From Owenia fusiformis (lineage: Eukaryota; Annelida; Polychaeta; Sabellida; Oweniidae), in the NCBI GenBank assembly GCA_903813345.2, contig CAIIXF020000011.1, positions 12,126,842-12,186,841 on the forward strand: a stretch of 60,000 nt of DNA, read 5' to 3'. This document shows, piece by piece, positions 1 through 12,300 of this stretch. Position numbers and translations under genes: made by a program. A model generated the notes under the pieces. The model ran no database searches. It was not told the DNA's origin and saw only the letters and a program-made list of their open reading frames with translations. Every line of letters starts with the position of its first letter. Positions within the stretch are counted from its first letter, which is position 1.

Positions 1-178
1 GTATGGAAATTGCCAATTATTATTTCACTTCAAAATCAGAATAATTATAAACTATAGGGCTATTACTCTATAGGGATATTAAGTTATACTCTTCAGACAA
101 TAGAATTGTGAAGAAAACCAGATAACAAGCAAGAATAGCACATAAACTGAGATATAACATTGAAAACTTAACAATTAC

Positions 179-364
179 CTGAATAGCTTCAGCTGCCTCT
201 AGCTGCCTAACATCTTCATAGCTATGTAACTGGACCTCCTCTTCATGCTCCTCTTCTTCCACTTGAAGGTCCAACATGACAGGTCCCTCCATAGACTGTG
301 AACCAATCTCGCCATCAACTACAACCATAGTGGAGTCTGACACTGCTTCATCCTTCATAGTCAC
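179..364 (-). CDS. Zinc-finger gene, exon 10 (acidic region)
   Basis: This 186-nt phase-0 exon encodes residues 947-1008 and contains the acidic run VEEEEHEEEVQLH. Boundaries are gctgcag before the exon (weak pyrimidine tract) and CAG followed by GTAATT. It links in frame to the finger-bearing exon 8 kb upstream, but that link spans a very long intron and is the least certain join of the gene. An acidic stretch after the fingers would fit an activation or protein-contact region. Confidence 0.7.
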
Positions 365-3300
365 CTGCAGCATATTCAATCACAAAGGTTATATCTAGCA
401 AAAGATAAGACATTCACACATAGCTAGGCAAGGTGTGTCTGATTCCAGCCATTCAGAACAGAGTATTCACATAATGAACAGTGTGTGAAATATCGATAAC
501 ACATGCAAGGTCACCAGTTAAACAGTTGTCATGGTGATGAATGGACTTCTCACATTGGATTTGATGACTTGCCAACTCGACCCTTGCAAAAAATGTCATT
601 GAAAATGTGTTCTTCTAGTGAATTTGTTCCTATGAAATGATTTTGGAGAAAATATTTTGCAATGTGTGAAAAGAATTTAAGCCCAAGACTCAATGCATTG
701 TAGCTGCTTCATTCCACTCAGGCGTTGTTTCCTAAACTTTGCATTCCCGCTGCACAGTCATGCATAGATTTGGAAACAACACCTTCTTGGTATGACTCAG
801 CAAACAATGCAAACAATAAGTCCAGGGCTTAAATCCTTAGTATAACCATGCAATATGTTGAATAATACATGACTGTGATTCCAGCAAGTCACAAATTTCA
901 CCTATGATACAAGTGAAGAAGAATTTGAATCGTAGAATATAGGTAATATAAAATTAAAGGTCACATATTGACCACCTCATCCCCTTTTATATAAGGGACA
1001 GTTTACAATTCACAAAAATACAACTGTTGAAGAAGAGAGAAATGAATCAATAATCAAGACCACGAAGGCCAAAGGAAGCATATCCTGTTTTATATTTCAT
1101 GAAATGAAACAAAATTTAAACTATGCATGACCCAAGATTTGGCTGAAATACTTGAAGATGGATTCTGAGGTAAGCATCATGTGAGAAATACAAGACTTAA
1201 CATTTCCTACTGATAGGATAATAATCATCAATTGTGCACCTAATAACAGTTCCAGTCACTTCTTTAAACATAAAAGTTACAGCAACAGAAGCAAGTTATT
1301 TCTGGATAGGGAGAGGTAATCCAATCCCAAGACATTCATTCTTGAACTGAAAATAAATGAATCTCTCTGACATGATTGGATAGATAAGGTCACTTGAGAA
1401 GAGTGGCAGGGTAAAAGAGGTAACTATTGGTAACAAACATATATGAGAAGATAGCAGTACATTTCTTGAAGTTTCCATTTTATGTTCAGTATTCCACATC
1501 TTGCAAACTACAGATCAAAGGTAATGTAAAATACAAGTTCTTTTTAAGATCTTGCCATATTTATACTATTATTGAGGCCAAACATTATCAACATAATCTC
1601 TGAAGATATCAATGCAGACTGTGTTTCATTTAAATAAGTGCTTTTTCTATCAATAGTAATAATTCGATTCATCTTTGAATGAGTAGGGGGTGGGGGGGGG
1701 GGTGTACTCAGTCTTGCAGCAAGACTATTGAATGAGTTATTTTTTCCTAAAATGGATTTTGAAGGGGTTAAATGTTTTTCAAGATGACCTCTGACCTGAA
1801 ATAACCTTTACAGAAAACAAATAGAAATTTCAATTTTGACCACCTTGAAGTGTAAGTTTATGTACTTGGTAAAGGTATTCTAGTTATCATGTAAACTATA
1901 TAGAGCAGCAGGCCCGTAGCCAGGATTTGCCAAGGGGGGGGTTCAGTTGTCAAAAATTTTCAGGGGGGGGGTTCACATTTGACAATTTTGGCCCAAATAT
2001 GACTAAAATCACTTGAAAAGTGCTCAAAATGGTGAAAAACTGCATGATTTTGAAAGAATTTTTGAACCCTGCGAACCCCCCTGGCTACGGGCCTGTAGCA
2101 GTGAACACAAGTTGAAAGTATAAAATAGAATGAGATAATGACCAAAAAGACAGATTTTGACCTTTACTGCCACACCCATTTTCAAATGGCATTTTTGTAA
2201 AAATCATCAATTAAAGATATATTGTATAATGAAGTGCCACAGCTATGCCCATTCTTCTATTGAGTACCACTATTTTAGGAATGAAAGTATCGAAAAAATA
2301 ATTACACTTTTTACAAAAACAAATTTAAATTGAGTGGCCATATTGAAAATGATATTTGAGTTATCACCCATCCAAACAACATACAAATGAATGAACAGAT
2401 CGATGAAAGCATGGATGGACAGTTCTATAGACAACTTTTTAATGTTAAGCCTCCATAAACAAGCCACATACTAAAAACTGGCACTCACACGCACCTTTTA
2501 AACGGCATATTGGTACCAAAGGACATATTGAATCATTTATTTTCTTTAAGAAATCTACTTTACAGCTCTTGTTTGCTAATCTGATAATGTTTGGTTATTT
2601 TTAAGGTCAGAACTCAACAGCGGTGAATAAATAAGAATTCTGCAAAAGAGATGGAGATATCGAAATTTCAGAAAACTATGGAGAACAAAGTCATTACCTG
2701 TGTCTGTCAAAACATTCCATTCCATACTATGATGACAATAGATGCCATTGTATGCATTACAAGTGATAAACGCAACAATACCACAGTAAAGATACATCAA
2801 ACTCTAAGTAAACAGAGACAGGGCGCACAAATTCACACTACAGGAGTTAGTGATGTTGATGCCATTACAAATATACACAATGCAATAACTGAATTTGCAA
2901 AAGAAAATATTCTGTATGGTCCTTCAATGGATGTGTATGGTATTGTGTGTATAACTAAAGAACAAAACAAAGATATCATTGTGAAAATTAACAAAACATT
3001 TGTCAATCAACAGATAATGGAAGATGTATGCATTCTAAAAGCTGATGACCAAATAACCACTCCTCTACCATCTTATACTGAACATCAAGCAATACATGTA
3101 CACAAGGGTTACAACTTGGACAGTCAAACTAAAGATGTCCAGATTCACGGATACAGATCATCCGGAAGTAGCATTCCGAGCCATCAAACCCATCACAAGT
3201 CAGATAATCAGCAGTATGATACAAACAAAATAGCCTTACTCAATATAGAAAACCACTCAGATCACCAATCAGTTAGGGAAGTGAACAGTTCCCACTGCCT

Positions 3301-6300
3301 CCCACCAAGGTGGCTTCATGATGCTCTAACCAATAATAAGCCAAATAGCAATTTTTACAACAGGCTGTATGATGTCAGTTCGGAGGCTGATATATTCAAC
3401 AGTGACATAGATGATGTTAATTTTGAAGTTGACAATTTAGTCAGTGAGTTAGGTGACAGTATGAACAGTACTCCAAATCTATTTTCAGAAATTCCTCAAG
3501 GTGGTATTAATTTAGAATATCTTCCAAGTAGAAATACTGACCAAGAGACAAGTGCCAATCTCAACAGTCCATCATGCTTTAGCACAGACAGTGACAGAGA
3601 TGCAGTTGACAATTTAGACAATGGAGCATATGATTTTGTAGACAATCAATTCCATAACAATAGTGAGACACAGACAGGGTATTCAAATGAGCCACAAACT
3701 GGAGCTCAGTTGAGTGATGATATCACAAAAGAAAGGTCTCATATAAGAGACCAGCTGAGACATTTTATTCAAAATAGACGCCAAAGCCAGCAACATTATC
3801 AAACAAAAGAACAAAATTTGGTTCAAATGGATGACCAATTAGTTCAAACAGAAGAAATTTTAGTTCAAACAAATGAACATTTAGTTCAAACAAATGAACA
3901 TTTAGTCCAATCAGAAGAACAGAATTTTGATCAATCAGGAGGTAGCCCAGACTATGATGCACAAAACAGAGAAAATCATAGCCCAACAAATCTTGATGAA
4001 CGATCAAACCATTCAACATCTGTCATAAATGACAAGCAACACTTGATAAATACTGAAAAGGGTGATTTCATCAAAAACTTTGATGTAACAACAAGTAAAG
4101 ATGTTTGTGAATATTCTACATATGAAGAGAAACAAGAAAACCATCCAGAAGCTGGCCTTGAAACATGTTCTCAACACACTGTTTATCATAACAATTCAGG
4201 TAACTATTTAAAATGGCAACATAGACTATATAAGAGTTGTTATTTACACTGATTTGAAGCGTAATATCAATTTATTTTTGCTTTTTATTCATTTTTCATA
4301 TTTATTTCATATTTCATTCCATATCACATACCTGCCAACCTACCATATTTTTACGGGAATCTATCGTAAAATTTTCGTTTTTATGTAAAAAATGACAAAC
4401 TACCGTAAAAAATTTACCTTTTTTATTCCATAGTTAAAGTTATCATCAGAATCGTCGGAAATTAAGTTATTTAATTCGAATTTCCAAACGATCCAGCGAT
4501 GTTGACACTTAGCCTCGTTTTGAGTCTTAAGTAGCAAAAATCCATAAACCATCGCATACGACGTCGTATGTCATGGCTAAAAAACCGTATGTTATGGTTA
4601 AGTGAAAATTTGTCAAAAATATCATATTTTACCACTGATTACAAAAATACCGTTTTTATTTTCACATGTTATCCTATGAATATCATGCTAACTATGGAAT
4701 AATATCAATTTATTTTTGCTTTTTTCATTCCATATCACATACCTGCCAACCTACCATATTTTTACGGGAATCTATCGTAAAATTTTCGTTTTTATGTAAA
4801 AAATGACAAACTACCGTAAAAAATTTACCTTTTTTTCCCATAAAAACAATCGTAAAAAATTCAATTTATTCAAATATACTGTAAATATTTGGAAATCTTC
4901 CATATTTCTGCTGAAATCAACAGTATTTTTGTTCAAACTACCGTAAAATCTACCGTTATTATTTGAAAATTCTGAAAATTTGAAGTCTTCTAAATTACCA
5001 ATCGGATAATAGATAGGTGTCGGTAGATCTTATTGCGTACTTATATAAGTAAGCTGGCATGTAATCAGTCAAAACACTGAGGAGTATCGTGATGCAAAAA
5101 CACGGTGTTATTGCATCAACTACAACAGGTTCTACAGTAGTTATAAAAACACTGATGTGTCCAAATTGTTTATGATAGAGTTCCATGAATGCTGTGTTCT
5201 CTATTATACTCTATACTCTATTATTTTTTCCTTGAAGTGTGTCAAAATCTACGCAAAATCAATTTTTTAAATCTACCGCAAAAAACTACCACATTTTTTC
5301 AAAATCTTCCGAAAAACCTATAATTTTATTGAAAAATCTACTGCAAAACTACCCTATTTTTCAAAAATCTACTGTAAAACTACCGCAATTTTAGAAAACT
5401 TCCAAAAAAACTACCGCTAAAACTACCGACTTTTCAAAACCTACCATAAAACTACCGCATTTTTGTCGAAAAATACCACAAAAACTACCGCATTTTGAAA
5501 AAATCTACCGCAAATTTTTGGTCTTAGGTTGGCAGGTATGTATCATGTTGCTTTCCTATTGCTTTGATTTCTCGGGTAACCCGGCAATCATTTAGAAAAA
5601 TTAAATAAAAGTTATACATTTAATTTACTTATTTATTAATTTAACTCGTCATTGCTTGTGGAATGTTTCTCAAAGAATGTTAAAAAGCGCCTTGTCTGCC
5701 TCATCCTGGCAATGTCAGGTTACTATGGTTACCACAGTATGAATAACTTTGTCAATACTGATTTGATCGTCAGAAAATTTTAACATAAAATAAGCAGAAT
5801 TAGCAATACATATTGAATCGAGTCATATGTTCTCAGAAATTGTGCCATACCAAAGCTGAGACAGTTCATATGTTATTTCAGTATTATCTCAAATGGATGA
5901 GACAAAGGCTGAGCCAGAGACCACAGAACCAGTTTACATGACAATAGAAGAAGAACTATCAACAGAAGAGGATGTTCCTCCTGTATCCAATTATACACTT
6001 GCTGAGTCAAAGAATGGACTTGAAAATCCTCAAAACAGTATGCCTATTTATAAAAAATTAACTGGAAATCAAGGATCACAGTTACAGAGTGAAAGAAGAT
6101 TTATTTGTAAATACTGTTTTAAATCATTTGATAAAAGAAGTGCTTTTATGATCCATAGGAGAACTCATACTGGAGTAAAAACATACAAATGCACTCACTG
6201 TAGTAAAACATTTAGAAAAAGAAAAAGTTTGGTGTTACATCAACGAATTCATAATGGACAGAAACCATTCAAATGTACATACTGTAGCAAATCATTTACT

Positions 6301-9300
6301 ACCAGGAAAACTTTGGTAACACACACAAGAATCCATACTGGAGAACAATTATTCAAGTGTAAACATTGTAGCAAATCATTTAATAACAGTGGAACTTTGG
6401 TAAAACATACAAGAATCCATACTGGAGAACGACTATTCAAGTGCACATACTGTAGCAAATCATTTACTACCAGGAACGCTGTTGTAACACACACAAGAAT
6501 CCATTTTGGAGAACAACCATTCAAGTGTAAACATTGTAGCAAATCATTTAATAACAGTGGAACTTTGGTAAAACATACAAGAATCCATACTGGAGAACGA
6601 CCATTCAAGTGTATGTACTGTAACAAATCATGTACTACAAGGGGAGGACTGGTAAGCCATACAAGAATCCATACCGGAGAACGACCATTCAAGTGTGCAT
6701 ACTGTAGCAAACCATTTACTACTAAGGAATATTTAGTAATACATACAAGAATCCATACTGGAGAACAACCATTCGAGTGTACAAACTGTAGCAAATCATT
6801 TACTCACAGGAAAGATTTGGTAACACACACGAGAGTCCATACGAGAGTCCATACTGGAGAACGACCATTCAAGTGTACATACTGTAGCAAATCATTTACT
6901 ACCAGGACAGCTTTGGTAACACATACAAGAATCCATACTAGAGAACAACCATTCGAGTGCATATACTGTATCAAATCATTCACTGACAGGAGTAATTTGG
7001 TGACACATACAAGAAGCCATACTGGAGAACGACCATTCGAGTGTACAAACTGTAGCAAATCATTTACTCACAGGAAAGATTTGGTAACACACACGAGAGT
7101 CCATACTGGAGAACGACCATTCAAGTGTACACACTGTTGCAAATCATTTACTACTAAGGAATATTTAGTAATACATAAAAGAATCCATACTGGAGAACGA
7201 CCATTCAAGTGTGCATACTGTAGCAAATCATTTTCTAACAGTGGAAATTTGGTAAAACATACAAGAATCCATACTGGAGAACGACCATTCAAGTGTACAC
7301 ACTGTTGCAAATCATTTACTACTAAGGAATATTTAGTAATACATAAAAGAATCCATACTGGAGAACGACCATTCAAGTGTACATACTGTAGCAAATCATT
7401 TACTTCCAGGAACGCTTTGGTAAAACACACAAGAGTCCATACTGGAGAACAACCATTCAAGTGTAAACATTGTAGCAAATCATTTAATGACAGTGGAAAT
7501 TCGGTAAAACATACAAGAATCCATAGTGGATAATGACTATTCAAGTGTACATACTGTAGTAAATCATTTACTTCCAGGAAAGCTGTGGTAACACACACAA
7601 GAATCCATACTGGAGAATGACCATTCAAGTGCATATACTGTAACAAATCATTCACTGACAGGAGTAATTTGGTGGCACATACAAGAAACCATACTGGAGA
7701 ATAACCATTCAAGTGGAAATATTGTAATCATGTTAACAGGGTAAGACATACAAAAATCCACACTGGAGAATGACCACTGAAGTGTGCAAATCATTGACTA
7801 CCAAGGGAGATTTTGTATCACACACAAGAATCCACACTGAAGAACAATTATCTAATGCACCATTCAAAATTTGCGTGATACTCCCCCACTCAGTAGGTAA
7901 GGAATTTGACATGCAATATTGTCTTGGGGATAGGATTTTGACAGGAAACTTTGTCCCGGGAGTGAGGAATTGAATTTGCATCTGCCTGAGAGTGGGAATT
8001 TTTGGCTGTATTTGTTTTGTCTAAGATACACTAGAAAAAGGCTCTAAGCTCCAAGGAAACCCAAGATTTCCAAATGATCCATTTACTGAGAATAGTCGCT
8101 AGAAATTGGAATTTAGTAGAATAATAGAAGCAGGAAAAGTTGCTCCTCTGGTTTGAATTTGAATTTTCTATATTATTATATTATCGAAATATGTACTTAA
8201 TCCTGACATTTGAGTCTTATTTTGATACAATTTACAATCAACTAAAACACATGGGTCATGTAATTCAAAATGGCCAACGTGACATTTTCATGACAGAATC
8301 CATAAAATAATGGGATAACATTTTTATTTTATAGAGGTTTGGTTTTAAAATGTAGCGATTATGATTAAGCACTGTAGAAAATATTACCTGTTGATTTGAA
8401 GACTCATCTAAAATAATTGCAATTTTGTGCTTGCTCCTCATGTGCTGGTGAAGACTCTTGCGCTTATCACTCTCAAAACTACACAACATGCAGGAGAATA
8501 GTCGAATTCTTCCACCAAATGCCATGTGGTCTGTCTGCTGTCCGTGACTACGCATGTGGCAGAGTAGGGTCCTACGACAATCTGTTTGGAAGTTACATGC
8601 GGCACATTTCTGAAGTGATCCATCAGTGGCCTAAAGAAACAATAACGACATTGACAAAGGAAACCATAACTTGTTAGTAAATGCAGGACCTTTTGAACAG
8701 TTTGTGAACTTCCCTAAAATATGCCATCGTGCCATGAAATACCCTCTAAAGTGACTTTTTAATACTATAGTTAATGAAGGACCCACGGTCCTGTGCTCAC
8801 ACAGTTTGGAACCTTCAGAGGAATTTATATCCTGACTTTCAAACAAAAATATTGATTTGGATTTGTAGTCTCGAACTTTGAGAAACTTAGATAGCATAGT
8901 TGTGTGACCTAGTTTGATGACCTTTGAAATTTTACTTATTCAGAGCTCAGTAAGGTCTTTTGTTATTAAGCTGACCAAAATTTACATCCAAAAATCAATT
9001 TGAAAAATCAACTTTTTTGACCTTTCGAAGGTCACTGAAGGTCAAGTAAAGGTCAAATCCAAAAACTAATGTCAGATTTGAACTCCTGGCAACTTGTAGA
9101 TGATTTTCAAAAAAATTTGGTCAAATTGAAGCAAGTTGAAAAATAACTTATTTTTACTGTTTTTTGACGTCAAATATCTCAAAAACGGTAAAAATTTGAT
9201 GCTGACATATATTGAGAAATATGTAGGGAATGCTTAAATCTATTAATGATGTAATTTATTGCAGGAAATGATCAAGTATAAGGCAAACTTTAAGAATCTT

Positions 9301-12300
9301 GTCAATCACAAAACCTGCCTTTGACTTTATACATGAGAAAGTTTCCTGAAAATGACTAAGTCCTACTTTTTTTCAAATTTAAAGAGTAAACACCAAAAAA
9401 CGTAATTCCAAGAGCTTTGAAATCTTCAGAGGACATAAGTTGCATATACACCAACTACTAAAAGTTATTCAACAAAGTGTCTAGTATTTACAGAAAATTT
9501 GACTTTTTGACGTCAAAATCCGCAATTTCTCGGAAACCGGGCGAACTTGGGAAATGGCGATGATAGGTCAAATAGGCATTATGGATATGCATAAAATGAA
9601 TGTGGATATGACTCAATCCGAATAGCAATTTTAATTTGTGCGGCCAATGTTGACGGACGGACGGACGGACCAACGGACGGACGGACAGACGGACGGACGG
9701 ACGGACCAACGGACGGACGGACCAACGGACGGACGCCTGGTCAATCCCATAGGCTCACTGTGTGAGCCAAAAAGAGTGTAAGCACTCCTAATCAGAGATG
9801 AAGATTGCATTTGTTTGGCTTGATTCAGTGTTATTAAATTTGTGGTCAATGGACTAGTTGCTTTCATGTTCCTATACATGTACATGTTAAAAATAAGCCA
9901 ACCTTTTTATTATACATGCAGTCAATGCTCAAATTAAGGGAACAATAGAAGAAATACATATATCTACAGCTAAATCAGGTGTTTTTGCCTGTTGTTGCTA
10001 GTATACTGTTGTAGACACTATTATGCCTCGTGAGCTAACTGGTGATCACCCAAGGTGTTTTATTTTACAGATTGCTAAGTTCTACTTTAATTTTGGACAA
10101 AATTCAATCATCCTTTCACCATGTTTCCAAGAGATTCTCAACAGGGTGGCATGCGTAAAACAAACCTGGTGTTCCTCCTTATGCATAACCTCTAGGTGTT
10201 TATACAGGTTAATGAGCTTAACAAACTTCATGGTGCAGAAGTTACAATCGTAAATCTTCTCCATCTTGGAATAGTCCAATTTCTCATAATTTATACGTCC
10301 TTGGCTCTCAAATTCCTGATCTTTATCTGACTGTGTTTTCTTGCGGTTTGATGGCGGGTCAATTTTCACTTTATGGATTGTTTTCATGTGACGAATCTGC
10401 AGTGAAAAGTTAAAAGACTGTAACGGTACATAAACAAGGTATTCAAGTGACAAAATATCACCATCTGGTTGTTTAACAACATTATCTCCCCCATTTGAGT
10501 TTGTCGTTCTGTATCCAATGATATGTAACATCAAAAGTATACAATGAAAGACAGTAACACATGTATATTCAATAACCACTTTAATCTAAACATCTGGGAT
10601 GGGGGTGATTTTTCAGTCCCATATTATTTTAATTTGGCATAAACTTTAATTGTAAAAATAAAACTACCTTAAAATGTGAATCAGAACATTTTTGGCCAGT
10701 CTGAGTGGCATTCAGATTAGACAGGTTTTACTGTTAAACATTTTATAAATAATTTACCACATGTTCCTTCTGGTTCCCTCTGTAGTCACACATCCCACAT
10801 TTGAAAGGTCTTTCACGGGTGTGAGTCAAGACGTGACGTTTCAGACGACTTTCACAATCTGTCACAAAACTACATGACTCGCAGAACAATTTCAGTTCTG
10901 GGCCCTTTGCATGGAACTTCAAATGTTGCTGAAGATCTTTATAAGATGGCGCCAAGAAGTCGCAGATGGTGCATGCATGTGTTGTCTTGCCTTCAGCGTG
11001 TTTGTGTTTTAGATGGTATTTCAGGTCAGCTTCAGCAGTAGCACAGATGTAGGGGCACAGGGGACATTGGACTTTCTTAACCTTTAACAATAACATGGCA
11101 ACATTTTAATGATAAACAACTTATAGGGTTTCCATTATCTGCTTGAACAACAATAATACTATGATTGATGCTATACATGAAATAACTAATGCTGGTACAT
11201 TCATGTACTCTGTGTCTCGAAACAATATTATAATGTGACAGTACATTTATTTGATTCCAATGCTACAAATCGTTGAAACACAAACTAAATGGTTTCAATC
11301 CTACTATTCTATACTTATATATCAAACAAGACAAGGCATTAACATGCAAAATGTGGTGGTGACATAAAACTAGAGGGTTCAATATGTACCATGGGACCAT
11401 AGCGGAGCAAAATCATGTATCTCAGATGTGCCTCTGTACATGTATTTTTTTACATACCTCATGATTATACTAGATGTGCCTCTGTACATGTATTTTTTTA
11501 CATACCTCATGTTTATACTTGATGTGCCTCTGTACATGTATTTTCTTACATACCTCATGATTATACTAGATGTGCCTCTGTACATGTATTTTTTTACATA
11601 CCTCATGTTTATACTTGATGTGCCTCTGTACATGTATTTTTTTACATACCTCATGTTTATACTTGATGTGCCTCTGTACATGTATTTTCTGTCTGAATGT
11701 GCGTTCACAATGTGAACATTTAAAGAGCTTTTCTCCATTATGTTTCTGCATGTGCCTCTTTAAGTTACTACTAGTCCCTGCCAGGTAGTCACATTCTGGA
11801 CATTTATGTGGCTTTTCTGAAAGTATTCACGATGGAAATTGAACAATAGATATTACAGGATTGGTGACTTGTACTTTATTATTTATAAACAAGACAATTG
11901 ATACAAAAGATTTTATTTATTTCCATTCATACAGGTTAATAACAAATACAGTAAAAATCAAAATGGCAAGCTTTTTACCCAGCAAGCCATGTCAAACAAT
12001 TAATCAATTGTACTACTCGTAGAACCCCATTCTAAAAGACATCTTTGAAAATTTCAAAACAAGCTGACAACAATACTGCAACCTTGTGTAAGGGAGGTAT
12101 GATGAAAATGTGCACAAACCTCCAAAATAACACTCACCCATGTGACATCTCTTATGTTTATAGAGGTTTGACTTCTTATCTGTTGAATATGAACACACGC
12201 TGCACTTAAATGGTTTGTCTCTACAAGGCATCTCTACCACAGCTAAGTTGGTTTTCACTCCCTCTGAAGTCAGTTTAATGAATACCTGAAAACACAAAAA

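Noticed and set aside
6249-7712. Long minus-strand open frames opposite the finger array
   Set aside because: They are the antisense shadow of the repeated plus-strand finger codons (VHLNGRSPVWILV-like repeats) and have no splice or domain support.
11379-11788. Repeat-encoded open frames on both strands at the 48-bp array
   Set aside because: A 48-bp period keeps any frame open by construction; only the frame continuous with exon 6 has support.
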